A stretch of 64,000 nt of DNA, from assembly GCA_900314865.1 (NCBI GenBank), contig OMWW01000003.1, positions 218,898-282,897 on the forward strand, given 5' to 3'. The position numbers and the translations under genes are program-made. Origin of the DNA: an uncultured Erysipelotrichaceae bacterium (GTDB lineage Bacteria > Bacillota_I > Bacilli_A > RFN20 > CAG-826). The notes under the pieces were generated by a model that saw only the letters and a program-made list of their open reading frames with translations, did no database searches and was not told the DNA's origin. Of the stretch, positions 9,711 to 18,911 are shown one piece after another. Numbering within the stretch: position 1 is the stretch's first letter; each line of letters begins with the position of its first letter.

Positions 9711-10611
9711 ATTAATCGTCGATTCTAATAATATCGGACTTAGATTAGATAAATATTTATCTAACACTTTTAGTGAACTCTCTAGAACTCACGTAGTTAA
9801 ATTAATTGATGAGGGTAATGTTTTTGTTAATGGCAAAGAGGCAAAAGGATCACTTAAACTAAAAGAAAATGATGTTATTGAAATCGAGATTCCAGAAGTT
9901 AAAGAATTAGAGATTGATAAAGAGGATATTCCTTTAGATATCGTCTATGAAGATAAGGACATTTTGATCATCAATAAACCACAAGGAATGGTGGTTCATC
10001 CTTCTAACGGACATAATGAACACACCCTTGTTAATGCGATATTATTTCACTGCCATGATTTAAGCGGCATAAATGGAGTTAGTCGTCCTGGTATTGTCCA
10101 TCGTATTGATAAAGACACAAGTGGGTTAATTTGCGTTGCTAAAAATGACTCTGCTCATATGGCTTTAGCGGATCAACTTAAAGACCACACAATGAGTAGA
10201 ACCTATATCGCTTTAGTTAGAGGTGTCATTTTAGAAAACACAGGAGAAATCAATCTTCCAATCGGTAGAGATCCTAACAATAGACAAAAGATGGGCGTTA
10301 CCCGCACTAATAGCAAGGAAGCAATTACCTATTTCAAAGTTTTAAAAAGATATAAAGACCACACTCTTGTGGAATGCCATCTTAAAACTGGTAGAACTCA
10401 TCAAATTAGAGTTCATCTTTCTTATATTGGTTATCCAGTTGAAGGCGATCCTTTATACTCGGGCAAGAAATTTGACACCCTATATAAAAAAGGTCAACTA
10501 CTTGTAGCGACCTCTTTAAAACTTATTCATCCTTCTACTCATGAAGAGATGGAATTCCATATTGAACTTCCTAGTTACTTCAAAGAAGTACTTAATCAAT
10601 TAGAAGAATAA
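9703..10611 (+). CDS. rluD: RluA/RluD-family large-subunit rRNA pseudouridine synthase
   Basis: Converts uridines in 23S rRNA to pseudouridine. Start taken at ATG 9703, overlapping the lspA end by 8 bases and giving 302 residues. An upstream in-frame start would sit inside lspA. An N-terminal S4 RNA-binding domain (GLRLDKYLSN ...) covers about residues 10-70. The catalytic motif HRIDKDTSGLI, containing the active Asp, lies near residue 145. Later family motifs include LKTGRTHQIRVHL. The 3' end overlaps the convergent rnhC end by 16 bases. Exact site specificity within the family is inferred only. Confidence 0.93.
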   Translation: MTKLIVDSNNIGLRLDKYLSNTFSELSRTHVVKLIDEGNVFVNGKEAKGSLKLKENDVIEIEIPEVKELEIDKEDIPLDIVYEDKDILIINKPQGMVVHPSNGHNEHTLVNAILFHCHDLSGINGVSRPGIVHRIDKDTSGLICVAKNDSAHMALADQLKDHTMSRTYIALVRGVILENTGEINLPIGRDPNNRQKMGVTRTNSKEAITYFKVLKRYKDHTLVECHLKTGRTHQIRVHLSYIGYPVEGDPLYSGKKFDTLYKKGQLLVATSLKLIHPSTHEEMEFHIELPSYFKEVLNQLEE

Positions 10612-11498
10612 TTTTTGAAGTTTTTCTTCACTAATTTATCGTATTCCTCTTGTCCTACTTGTTTAAGAAGGACTTTTTTAAATTCATCAACTTTTAAACC
10701 TGCTCCATTAGGGAATTTGAGTCCATATTTCTTTTCAAGTTTATCCTTCTCTAGTAAGAAATAATATCGAGCAATAACACTAGCAAGAGCGACACATGGG
10801 AATCTCGATTCACCTTTGGTTTTAAAGGATATCCCTTTAACAACAGGTTCGTTTTTATCATTTAAATATTTATAATATTTCTCCTCACTAACGAATTGAT
10901 CGACGTAAATAGCGATAACATCTTCATATTTAGAGTGGAGATTATATAAAGCACGATTATGCATTTTAGCCTTAAGGCTATTAAGGTTTTCACCTTTTTC
11001 AATCATCTCGTTATATTTACTATTCGGTAACGTTAACTTTGAATATTCAAATTCTTTTACTAGTGTTGGACCAATTTCCATGATTTTTTTATCACTTAAT
11101 TTCTTACTATCTGCAACACCTAGTTCTTTTAAACGTTGATATTTAAATTTTGGTAAATAGGCGGCAACCACAATCATTGGGAGGAGATAATCACCAACAC
11201 CGACTTCGTCACTTCCAATTTGTTCATCGAAGTCCACATAGTGGAGTTCTTCTTTTTCTTCTGGAACTAATTCGATGGTTTCACCCCACTTGCTAGCTTC
11301 TTTAGAGGCATTCTCACCTTTAAAAGTGATGCTTCTTTTGCTTTTCTTTGAAGAATATCCAGTAATGGTGGTCCCATTAACATCTGCAGCAAAATCAACA
11401 TAGTCTCCTTTCGCTTCAATTAAGTAAGAAGAGTATGCTTCTTTAATTTTATTAAAAGTATCTAAATCGACTTTGATTGTGACTAGTTGATTACTCAT
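10596..11498 (-). CDS. rnhC: ribonuclease HIII
   Basis: Degrades the RNA strand of RNA-DNA hybrids. 300 residues. An N-terminal TBP-like substrate-binding domain (about 1-85) precedes the type 2 RNase H fold, which starts with the DEDD motif region IGSDEVGVGDYL. A second acidic motif is VADSKKLSDKK. Typical of Bacillota, where RnhC replaces or complements RnhB. Convergent with rluD and divergent from mutS2. Confidence 0.95.
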   Translation of the reverse strand: MSNQLVTIKVDLDTFNKIKEAYSSYLIEAKGDYVDFAADVNGTTITGYSSKKSKRSITFKGENASKEASKWGETIELVPEEKEELHYVDFDEQIGSDEVGVGDYLLPMIVVAAYLPKFKYQRLKELGVADSKKLSDKKIMEIGPTLVKEFEYSKLTLPNSKYNEMIEKGENLNSLKAKMHNRALYNLHSKYEDVIAIYVDQFVSEEKYYKYLNDKNEPVVKGISFKTKGESRFPCVALASVIARYYFLLEKDKLEKKYGLKFPNGAGLKVDEFKKVLLKQVGQEEYDKLVKKNFKNYSSN

Positions 11499-11614
11499 AA
11501 TGATAAGTTTACTTATTTCTTTCTGAATAATAAAGCACTAGTTTATAAAGCGAAACATTATGAGATTTTCTATTGTTAGGGTATACTTATGTATTGAAAG
11601 CGAATAAAAATATC

Positions 11615-13921
11615 ATGTTAAACGCATATACGGTTTTACAGTTTTGTAACATTCAGGAGAAGATTTTAGAAAATTCTCGTACTGAACTTGGAAAAGAATT
11701 AATCAATTCGATGGAGATGAAAACCGATAAGAAAGAGGTTGAACATCTTCTTTTAGAGCTTGATGAGATGATGAATTTGGTAATGAAATTCTCGTCTTTA
11801 CCAATCTCTTCTAGCGTCCATATTTTGCGTTTAATTGATATCGCTAAAAAGACTGCTTTACTCACTCCTAATGATTTATATCATGTTTTAAATGACATAG
11901 TCATTAGTAACAATTTAATTACTCATTTCTCAAAAGTTGGAAGCAATTCTCCTTTATTAAGTGAGCTTGTTAATTCAATGAAAGATCTCTCTTCTTTAGA
12001 GAAATCCATCAAACGTGTAATTACTCCTTCTTTAACTGTGAGTGATAATGCTTCTCCAACATTAAAAGAAATTAGAGCCAAGATAAAATCTTTAGAGAAT
12101 AGTTTAAACTCGAAAGTGTCATCTTTAGCTTATAACTATTCTGATTATTTAAACGATAATAACGTCACTATTAGAGACGGGCACTTTGTATTACCAGTAA
12201 AGACTGGTTATAAAAATAAAGTCCTCGGCATTATCTATGATGTCAGTGATAGTGGTAACACAACCTTCATTGAACCTCTAGAATTAGTGCAATTAAATAA
12301 CGATATTGCTACTAAAAAGATTGAGGAAAACGAAGAAGTTAGAAAGATTTTAAAAGAATTAACCGCGTTAGTGTTACTTCAAGAAGATGAAGTCATTCAT
12401 AACAACAAAGTTATTGGTTATTTAGATTTTGTTAATGCTAAAGCGTTATACGCCTTAGCTAATAACCATGTGATCGCTTCTATTAGTGACAAACAAGAAC
12501 TCCATCTTATAGAAGCCAAACATCCTTTGTTAAATGAAAAGGCTGTAGTCGCTAACGACTATCATCTTGATGAAGAAAAAAGAATCGTAGTTATCTCCGG
12601 TCCTAACGCTGGTGGTAAGACTGTTTCCTTAAAGACTGTTGGTTTATTGTCGTTAATGAATCAATGTGGACTCGCTATTCCAGTAAAAGAAGCCAAACTA
12701 GGCATTTTTAACCACATATATCTTGATATTGGTGATAATCAATCCATCAGTGATAACCTCTCAACCTTCTCAGGGCACATGAAACATATTTCTGAAATTA
12801 TCGATGTCGCTAAACAAAAAGATTTAGTGTTACTTGATGAGCTTGGAACTGGAACTGATCCTAAAGAAGGCGAAGTAATTGCCTTAACCGTCGTCAAAGA
12901 ATTAGAAAGACGTCATTCTTTAGTGATGATTTCTTCTCACTATAACAAAGTTAAGGAATACGCTTTCTTATCTCCTAACGTTGAAAATAGCTGCATGATT
13001 TTCGATGAAGAGAAATTAGCCCCTACCTATAGGTATAAATATAAAACACCAGGTAAATCTTATGGTTTAGAAGTTGCTATACGTTATGGCATTTCTAAAG
13101 ATGCAGTGGAAAGAACCAAAGAAGAATATTTCAAAGACGATAAAAACGAATTTGAAGAGCTTATAGATTCCTTACAAAAGCAAGTTGAAGAAAACGAACG
13201 TCTAATTCGCGAAAATAATATCGCAAGACAAAATCTCGAGAAAGAAAGAAATGCACTTCAAAATAGCCAAAATGCTTTAAAAAAGCAAAAAGATCACCTA
13301 TTAGAGGAAGTCAAAAGAGAAAAGGAGCAAATCCTTGCTGATGTGAACACTCAAATTGATGAAGTGATTAAATCTCTTAGTAATGGAGAAATCAAACTAC
13401 ATGAAGCAATCAACCTCAAAAAGAAAGTTGAAAATCTCAAAGATGAAGAAGTGACCATTCTTTATGATGAAGAAATTCATGAGAATGACTATGTTTCTGT
13501 GCCTTCTTTAAATATCGATGGAAAAGTTATTCGCCTTAAAGGTAACAAGGCTCATATTTTAACTAACGAAGGTTTAAGTGTTGATATCGCCACTAATAAG
13601 TTACATAAGATTGAAGCACCTAAAGTTAACAAAGTTAAAAGTGGTAGTTATAACTACGAAGGCAAGATTAACACTAACGTTGGTTTAGAACTCAATATCA
13701 TTGGAATGCATAGAGACGAAGCCCAAGAAGCTTTAGAAAAATATTTAGATAGCTGCAAAATTAAAAACATCAAACAAGTAAGAATTATCCATGGCTTTGG
13801 TAGTGGCACTCTTAGAAAGATGGTCCACGAATATTTAGATAAACTTCCAGGTGTCAAATATCGCCTTGGTGATATCAATGAAGGAGGAGGCGGGGCGACC
13901 GTCGTTATTCTCCGTGACTGA
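11615..13921 (+). CDS. mutS2: endonuclease MutS2
   Basis: MutS-like ATPase with a C-terminal Smr nuclease domain, involved in restraining recombination and in rescue of collided ribosomes in Bacillota. 768 residues from ATG 11615. That start matches the family N-terminus. Upstream in-frame TTG codons at 11573 and 11594 also exist, and a TATACT box lies at 11582-11587. Walker A is GPNAGGKTVSLKTVG, Walker B region is LLDELGTGTDPKEG. A long coiled coil spans about 500-610. The Smr domain at the end has GMHRDEAQEAL and HGFGSGTLRKMVHEYL. Overlaps uvrC by 8 bases. Confidence 0.95.
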   Translation: MLNAYTVLQFCNIQEKILENSRTELGKELINSMEMKTDKKEVEHLLLELDEMMNLVMKFSSLPISSSVHILRLIDIAKKTALLTPNDLYHVLNDIVISNNLITHFSKVGSNSPLLSELVNSMKDLSSLEKSIKRVITPSLTVSDNASPTLKEIRAKIKSLENSLNSKVSSLAYNYSDYLNDNNVTIRDGHFVLPVKTGYKNKVLGIIYDVSDSGNTTFIEPLELVQLNNDIATKKIEENEEVRKILKELTALVLLQEDEVIHNNKVIGYLDFVNAKALYALANNHVIASISDKQELHLIEAKHPLLNEKAVVANDYHLDEEKRIVVISGPNAGGKTVSLKTVGLLSLMNQCGLAIPVKEAKLGIFNHIYLDIGDNQSISDNLSTFSGHMKHISEIIDVAKQKDLVLLDELGTGTDPKEGEVIALTVVKELERRHSLVMISSHYNKVKEYAFLSPNVENSCMIFDEEKLAPTYRYKYKTPGKSYGLEVAIRYGISKDAVERTKEEYFKDDKNEFEELIDSLQKQVEENERLIRENNIARQNLEKERNALQNSQNALKKQKDHLLEEVKREKEQILADVNTQIDEVIKSLSNGEIKLHEAINLKKKVENLKDEEVTILYDEEIHENDYVSVPSLNIDGKVIRLKGNKAHILTNEGLSVDIATNKLHKIEAPKVNKVKSGSYNYEGKINTNVGLELNIIGMHRDEAQEALEKYLDSCKIKNIKQVRIIHGFGSGTLRKMVHEYLDKLPGVKYRLGDINEGGGGATVVILRD

Positions 13922-15665
13922 GAAACTAAAAGTTTTAATCTCAAATCTTAAGCACTCTCCAGGAGTGTATTTAATGCACGATAAAAACGACACGGTTATA
14001 TATGTTGGCAAAGCCAAAGATTTACAAAAACGTGTCTCTCAATATTTTCTTAGACCACAATCAGGCAAGGTTTTTAAGATGGTGCAAAACGTCGACTATT
14101 TTGAAACCATCATCGTCCAAAATGAGAAAGAAGCCTTAGTGCTTGAGATGAACCTCATTCATCAATACTATCCTCGTTATAACATCCTTCTTAAAGACGG
14201 AAGTCATTATCCTTATATCGCTATTAAAAAGAAGGGTGATGTTACTCTTTCTATCAAAAGAAATAACAAGGATAAGAATTATGAATATTTTGGTCCATTC
14301 CCTAATAGTGGGGCAGCTTATAAAATGGTGAATCTCATCAATAAAGTCTACCCACTTAGGAAATGTCGTATCATACCTACTTCAGTGTGCTTATATTATC
14401 ATCTCGGCCAATGTTTAGCGCCTTGCATTAATAAAATTGATGATGAAACATATAACGAACTTAGAGAAAAAGTAAGAAGTTTTTTAAAAGGTAACAACTC
14501 TGATGTCATCAAAGAACTCAAAGCAAAGATGAATGAAGCTTCTGAAAACTTAGAATTTGAACTTGCTAAAGAGTATAAGGAATTAATAGATTCCATTGAA
14601 CACATCAATACCTCAATGACCGTTGAATCAAAAGATAAAACTGATCGTGATATTTTTGCATACTCTACTAGAAACGGATATCTCGCTATCGCGTTTTTAA
14701 TCTATCGAAACGGAATGCTCTTAGGAAAAGAAAGTCATGTAGTTGAGCAATTTGGTGATGAAGATGAACAAGTGAGTGAACTTATCTCTCAACTATATGA
14801 AAGATGTCCAGAGCCACAAGAAGTCATCATTAATGATGAAAAGGTAGTGGAAGAGTTATCTAGTTATTTAGATGCTTCAGTTTATAGTGTGTCTAAAGGT
14901 AAATTATATGACCTTGTGATGTCGGCAAAAAGTAACGCTGATAATGCGCTTGATGAATACTTCTTATCTTCAAAATTAGATTCTGATAAAGTGGCCTTAA
15001 TTGAAGAATTAGGCGACCTCCTACATATAAACACTCCTTACCATATCGAATTATTCGATAATTCTCATCTTCAAGGCTCTTCTCCAGTAGGAGCGATGGT
15101 CGCGTATATTAACGGTGAGCCTGCGAAAAACTTATACCGTAAATTTAAGATTGAGCATGAAGAAGCTAGAGATGACTTTAAGAGCATGAATGAAGTCATT
15201 ACTCGTCATTATTCTAGACTTAAAAATGAGAACAAAAAGATGCCAGATCTCATCCTCGTTGATGGTGGACTTCCTCAAGTTGAAAGCGCTACAAAAGCTT
15301 TACAAGATATTGAAGTTAGTATTCCAGTATATGGACTATATAAAAATGACAAACATTCCACTAGTGGAATAATTGATGTAAATGGAGAGATATATCCAAT
15401 TGAAAATAAGAAACTATTTTTCCTATTAACTCGCATGCAAGATGAAGTTCATAGATTCGCCATATCTTTCCATAAAGAGAAAAGAAATAAAGCGATGACC
15501 GTCTCTATTTTTGATGAAGTAAAAGGCCTTGGAAATAAAAGAAGAGAACTCTTAACAAGGTTCTATCCAGATATTACATCTTTAAAAAACGCGACAGTGG
15601 AAGAGTTGTCTCAAATTCTCCCTAAAGATGTGAGTATAGATTTATATAATAAATTACATAATTAG
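13914..15665 (+). CDS. uvrC: excinuclease ABC subunit C
   Basis: Makes the dual incisions of nucleotide excision repair. Start chosen at GTG 13914 (VTEKLKVLISNL), overlapping the mutS2 stop and giving 583 residues. The purine-rich AAGGAGGAGG at 13881-13890 lies about 24 bases upstream, so translational coupling is likely. The GIY-YIG nuclease domain starts at once (PGVYLMHDKND ... IYVGKAKDLQKR). The UVR motif is near 200 (LEFELAKEYKELI). The RNase H-like C-terminal nuclease has FDNSHLQGSSPVGAMV. Terminal helix-hairpin-helix motifs are present but short (about 45 residues). Confidence 0.95.
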   Translation: MTEKLKVLISNLKHSPGVYLMHDKNDTVIYVGKAKDLQKRVSQYFLRPQSGKVFKMVQNVDYFETIIVQNEKEALVLEMNLIHQYYPRYNILLKDGSHYPYIAIKKKGDVTLSIKRNNKDKNYEYFGPFPNSGAAYKMVNLINKVYPLRKCRIIPTSVCLYYHLGQCLAPCINKIDDETYNELREKVRSFLKGNNSDVIKELKAKMNEASENLEFELAKEYKELIDSIEHINTSMTVESKDKTDRDIFAYSTRNGYLAIAFLIYRNGMLLGKESHVVEQFGDEDEQVSELISQLYERCPEPQEVIINDEKVVEELSSYLDASVYSVSKGKLYDLVMSAKSNADNALDEYFLSSKLDSDKVALIEELGDLLHINTPYHIELFDNSHLQGSSPVGAMVAYINGEPAKNLYRKFKIEHEEARDDFKSMNEVITRHYSRLKNENKKMPDLILVDGGLPQVESATKALQDIEVSIPVYGLYKNDKHSTSGIIDVNGEIYPIENKKLFFLLTRMQDEVHRFAISFHKEKRNKAMTVSIFDEVKGLGNKRRELLTRFYPDITSLKNATVEELSQILPKDVSIDLYNKLHN

Positions 15666-15688
15666 TCCTTGAAAAAGAACTATCTTTT
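15663..15688 (+). terminator. probable terminator after uvrC
   Basis: Stem TAGTCCTT / AAGAACTA with one C-A mismatch and a GAAA loop, followed by TCTTTT. Confidence 0.55.
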
Positions 15689-15717
15689 GTGGATAATATA
15701 TAAGCGTTGTTAAACAT

Positions 15718-15794
<77 letters not shown>

Positions 15795-15805
15795 TTGATT
15801 TGATT

Positions 15806-15832
15806 CCCTATTAAAAAATAGGGTTTTATTTT
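15806..15832 (+). terminator. terminator of tRNA-Arg
   Basis: Perfect stem CCCTATT / AATAGGG with an AAAA loop, followed by TTTTATTTT. Confidence 0.9.
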
Positions 15833-15834
15833 GC

Positions 15835-16152
15835 ACTATATAGATGGTTGGGGTTATGGAGAATATACCATCCGCTTAGTCGGAATGGAGACATTAAACC
15901 CATTCGCTTAGTGGTGGCGCACCTTAAAACGCCTTTTTTTGTACCATGGAAAACTATAAAGAATTATTCGATCTCAATTTAATACATAAGTAAACGCATA
16001 CTAAATGTCTAATTCTAAGTTATTAACTACGTTAGAAATTACTAATACAATATTAATTTCGTTATAGCATCACATGATAAATATTACAGTGATGATACAA
16101 AGTCGCTGTTTTATTAATTTAAGGTAGAACAATACTCTATTTTTTGGTAGAA
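15835..16152 (+). other. gene-free stretch with possible small structured RNA
   Basis: About 320 bases without a convincing coding frame, between tRNA-Arg and the ORF6N gene. The first 105 bases are clearly richer in GC than the rest and contain a near-repeat (ATCCGCTTAGTCGG, ATTCGCTTAGTGG). They end in a hairpin GGTG-GCG-CACC or GGCG...CGCC followed by seven T residues (15934-15940), which looks like an RNA with its own terminator. The remainder to 16152 is AT-rich and shows nothing recognisable. Confidence 0.4.
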
Positions 16153-16158
16153 TATAAT
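16153..16158 (+). promoter_or_regulatory. -10 box, leaderless start of ORF6N gene
   Basis: Consensus TATAAT with seven bases to the ATG at 16166 and no ribosome binding site, so the transcript would begin at or next to the start codon. Confidence 0.6.
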
Positions 16159-16165
16159 TGACAAA

Positions 16166-17086
16166 ATGGAGAATCGTTTCATGAATAATAATCAACCACT
16201 AAAATTATTGTCTATCGAAAACAAAAGTATCGAAGAATGTATTTATAACATTAGAGGTCAACAAGTAATGCTAGATAGTGATATTGCATATTTCTTCGGT
16301 GTTGAAACTAAGTATTTAAATCGGCAAATGAAACGTAACATCGAAAGATTCCCAGAAGATTTTTGTTTTCAACTAAATTCTAAAGAATTTAAAAACTTGA
16401 GGTGCCAAAATGTCACCTTTAATCATACTGTTGGTAGTCGAAAATATATACCATATGTTTATACCGAAGAAGGCGTGATTGCTTTATCAGGCGTTATAAA
16501 AAGCGAAACAGCAGCAAAGATGAGCGTTGAAATAGCACGAAAGTTTATCCAAATGCGCAAATTCATTTTAGAAAACGGTGATGTTTTGCTCGCTCTTGCT
16601 AGACTCCAAAATAGACAAATAGAATTTGAAAATGAAACAAACAGAAAGTTTGATGAGATCCTTAAGTTGATTAGCAAAGCGGATTTACCAAAACAAGCAA
16701 TTTTTAGTGCGGGTCAATTTTACGATGCGTATGAATATATTTCATCAATCATTAGAAAAGCGAACAGCTCTATTGTGCTTATCGATCCATATTGTGACGC
16801 TAAAGCTTTTACATTCTTGAAAAATAAAAAAGAATCAGTGAAATTAACCATTTGTTCTAGCCATCTATCAAAACTTGAAAAAGGAGAAATTGAGAAATTT
16901 GAATCTCAATATGAAAAAATAAATATTAAACAATTAGATGATAATCATGATAGATTTTTAATAATTGATAACGAAGAGTGTTACCAGCTTGGAGCCTCTT
17001 TAAATTATGCCGGGAAGAAAATGTTTGATATCATTAAAAATGAAAATAAGGAAATCATCGATTTTCTTTTAAAAAAGATTAATTAG
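16166..17086 (+). CDS. ORF6N/KilA-N-type DNA-binding protein with C-terminal PLD-like domain
   Basis: A 306-residue protein. The N-terminal 130 residues match the ORF6N domain style found in phage antirepressors and RhuM-like proteins: [55 protein letters not shown]. After a charged linker (about 140-190) comes a domain resembling phospholipase-D-type folds ([16 protein letters not shown] and [30 protein letters not shown]), in which the usual HxK motif is HDR. Such proteins are common single-gene accessory loci in gut bacteria. A DNA-related stress or phage-interaction role is possible but unproven. It lies in the accessory patch after tRNA-Arg. Confidence 0.8.
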   Translation: MENRFMNNNQPLKLLSIENKSIEECIYNIRGQQVMLDSDIAYFFGVETKYLNRQMKRNIERFPEDFCFQLNSKEFKNLRCQNVTFNHTVGSRKYIPYVYTEEGVIALSGVIKSETAAKMSVEIARKFIQMRKFILENGDVLLALARLQNRQIEFENETNRKFDEILKLISKADLPKQAIFSAGQFYDAYEYISSIIRKANSSIVLIDPYCDAKAFTFLKNKKESVKLTICSSHLSKLEKGEIEKFESQYEKINIKQLDDNHDRFLIIDNEECYQLGASLNYAGKKMFDIIKNENKEIIDFLLKKIN

Positions 17087-17087
17087 C

Positions 17088-17111
17088 AAACCCCTCGATT
17101 TCGGTGGGTTT
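17088..17111 (+). terminator. weak terminator-like hairpin after ORF6N gene
   Basis: Stem AAACCC / GGGTTT around CTCGATTTCGGT, with only three T residues after it. Its loop resembles the reverse complement of the operator-like palindromes at 17142 and 17185. Confidence 0.45.
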
Positions 17112-17141
17112 AAATTGACATATTTCGATCAAATTAAACTG

Positions 17142-17153
17142 GTCGAAATCGAC
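17142..17153. promoter_or_regulatory. operator-like palindrome, copy 1
   Basis: Inverted repeat GTCGA-AA-TCGAC. A TTGACA hexamer (17115-17120) lies 21 bases upstream. It lies 67 bases before the start of the HTH-acetyltransferase gene, which makes autoregulation plausible. Confidence 0.5.
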
Positions 17154-17184
17154 AATGTTAACTGTTTGAAAAAAGTGGCTAAAG

Positions 17185-17200
17185 GGGTCGAAATCGACCC
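17185..17200. promoter_or_regulatory. operator-like palindrome, copy 2
   Basis: Perfect 7-bp inverted repeat GGGTCGA-AA-TCGACCC, sharing the 12-base core of copy 1. The centre-to-centre distance from copy 1 is 45 bases, and it lies just before the ribosome binding site of the HTH-acetyltransferase gene. Confidence 0.55.
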
Positions 17201-17219
17201 GGTAAAAAAGGAGGCAACT

Positions 17220-18107
17220 ATGCCAGCATATAAAGTATTAGGAGATAGAATCAAAAAGATTCGTCTAGAAAATAATATGACTCAGCAAGAATTTGCAGAG
17301 GCATTAGGTTATACCCATAAATCAATGATTAATAAAATTGAAACTGGTCAAACAGATATATCTTTTGATGTAGTCATTAGATTAATTCTTGAATTCAATG
17401 TTAACGCTGCAGAATTTTTAGATTTATCTGATGCGGAAACAAATAAACTAATGGATGATGCTCATAAAGCAGATAAACCAAATTGGAAAAGGATTCATCC
17501 ACTTAAAAGTAGAGATGAAAGTGTCACTTATATCAAACCAACATTAATCGGTCGTAAAAATATCGAAGTTGGAGAATATACATATTATGATGGACAGAAC
17601 TTCATTAGTAGAGTAACGCATCATTATGACTTTATTGGTGATAAATTAATCATTGGTAAGTTTTGTCAAATTGGAAAAAATGTTGAATTCATTATGAATG
17701 GTGCTAATCACCAAATGAACAGCGTTTCCACTTATCCTTTTTATATTTTCAAAGGTTGGGAACAAGAACCACCTAAAAAAGAAGATCTTCCTTTTAAAGG
17801 AGATACGATAATTGGTAACGATGTTTGGATTGGCCAAAATGCTGTTATTCTTCCAGGCGTTCATATCGGTGATGGCTGCATTATTGGCGCTAATTCTGTT
17901 GTAGGTTCTGATATTCCTCCTTATTCAGTGGTTATTGGTAATCCAGCTAAAGTCGTAAGAAAAAGATTTGATGATGAAATGATTGAATTATTAGAAAAGC
18001 TTGAATGGTGGAATAAATCCGAAAAACAAATACAAAAGCTTATTCCTCTTCTTTCTAATGGCGATATCGATTTTGTTAAAAAAGAGCTCAAAACAATTCT
18101 CCAATAG
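17220..18107 (+). CDS. HTH-XRE domain fused to Vat/CatB-type hexapeptide acetyltransferase
   Basis: 295 residues from ATG 17220, chosen because AAAAAAGGAGG sits 4-5 bases upstream. The frame is open further upstream but only over the operator repeats. An N-terminal Cro/CI-type helix-turn-helix (about residues 5-65: [28 protein letters not shown]) is joined to a left-handed beta-helix acyltransferase. The acyltransferase resembles xenobiotic/streptogramin (Vat) and CatB enzymes: [20 protein letters not shown] with probable catalytic His164, [26 protein letters not shown] and [10 protein letters not shown]. The acceptor substrate is unknown. The fusion suggests a regulator whose activity may respond to acyl-CoA or the acceptor. 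Confidence 0.85.
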   Translation: MPAYKVLGDRIKKIRLENNMTQQEFAEALGYTHKSMINKIETGQTDISFDVVIRLILEFNVNAAEFLDLSDAETNKLMDDAHKADKPNWKRIHPLKSRDESVTYIKPTLIGRKNIEVGEYTYYDGQNFISRVTHHYDFIGDKLIIGKFCQIGKNVEFIMNGANHQMNSVSTYPFYIFKGWEQEPPKKEDLPFKGDTIIGNDVWIGQNAVILPGVHIGDGCIIGANSVVGSDIPPYSVVIGNPAKVVRKRFDDEMIELLEKLEWWNKSEKQIQKLIPLLSNGDIDFVKKELKTILQ

Positions 18108-18144
18108 GATGGTAATTATAGTGATATAATGAATAAAAACATAT

Positions 18145-18438
18145 ATGGCCACTAATAAAGACTATCTTATTTATGTTCTTGATTTACTTAGAGAAATTGA
18201 TGGAATCACCTATAAGAAGATGATGGGTGAATATATTCTTTATTATGAAGGAACCATCTTTGGTGGCATCTATGATAATCGTTTCTTAGTTAAAAAGACT
18301 GACTATAGTAGCAACCTTCATCTTAAAGAAGTAGAGCCATATCCAACTGGGAAAATGATGTTATTAATGGATTCAGAAGATCCAGATGAAATCAAAGAAA
18401 TTGTCATCAATATTGTTAATGAAATGAGGAAACAATGA
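18145..18438 (+). CDS. TfoX N-terminal-domain family protein
   Basis: 97 residues matching the stand-alone TfoX/Sxy N-terminal domain: YVLDLLREIDGITYKKMMGEY, ILYYEGTIFGGIYDNRFLVKKT. In gamma-proteobacteria TfoX-type proteins activate competence genes. Isolated domains in Bacillota have no established role. A TATAAT at 18125-18130 gives a leader of only a few bases, with no ribosome binding site. The stop overlaps the start of the flavodoxin gene, so the two are cotranscribed. Confidence 0.85.
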   Translation: MATNKDYLIYVLDLLREIDGITYKKMMGEYILYYEGTIFGGIYDNRFLVKKTDYSSNLHLKEVEPYPTGKMMLLMDSEDPDEIKEIVINIVNEMRKQ

Positions 18439-18887
18439 TGAAATCATTATTTATCTATTATAGTTACACTGGTAATGGTGATGTTGTCGCTCAAGCACTA
18501 AGCGAAAAGGGAATTGATTTAAGAAAAGTGATTAGAAAAAAGAGACTCCCTAAATCATTCTTTTGGGGAATCATGACTGGTGGATTTCTTGCGGGAATGA
18601 AGCATAAAGACAAACTTCTTAATTTTGATTCCAATATTGATGAATACGAACATATTATTCTTGGCTCTCCTATATGGAATGGAAGATTCTCCTCTCCACT
18701 TAACGGAGTGTTATCCAAACTTGATTTAGCAAATAAGAAAGTGACTTTTGTTTTTTGCGCGGGTAGTGGAGAAGGTAAGAAAGCATTAAAAAGAATACAA
18801 AAAGAATTCAAGAACGCTGATTACGTGTTCTTAAAAGAACCAAAGAAATATCCGGAAGAATTAAAGAAATTAGAAAGCATTGAATAA
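18435..18887 (+). CDS. flavodoxin-like protein
   Basis: 150 residues. The N-terminal FMN phosphate loop is visible as FIYYSYTGNGDVVAQAL, and the second flavin loop region as ILGSPIWNGRFSSPLNGVLSK and FCAGSGEGKKALKRIQ. This is the short flavodoxin family used as an electron carrier or NAD(P)H-dependent reductase. The start is ATG 18435, overlapping the tfoX-like stop (ATGATG; 18438 is the alternative). Redox partner unknown. Confidence 0.85.
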   Translation: MMKSLFIYYSYTGNGDVVAQALSEKGIDLRKVIRKKRLPKSFFWGIMTGGFLAGMKHKDKLLNFDSNIDEYEHIILGSPIWNGRFSSPLNGVLSKLDLANKKVTFVFCAGSGEGKKALKRIQKEFKNADYVFLKEPKKYPEELKKLESIE

Positions 18888-18908
18888 AAAAGAACACTAT
18901 CGTGTTCT
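18885..18908 (-). terminator. terminator between flavodoxin and SDR genes
   Basis: Perfect stem AGAACAC / GTGTTCT with a TATC loop. The T run lies on the minus strand, so it best serves the SDR gene. It may also stop plus-strand transcripts weakly. Confidence 0.75.
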
Positions 18909-18911
18909 CTA

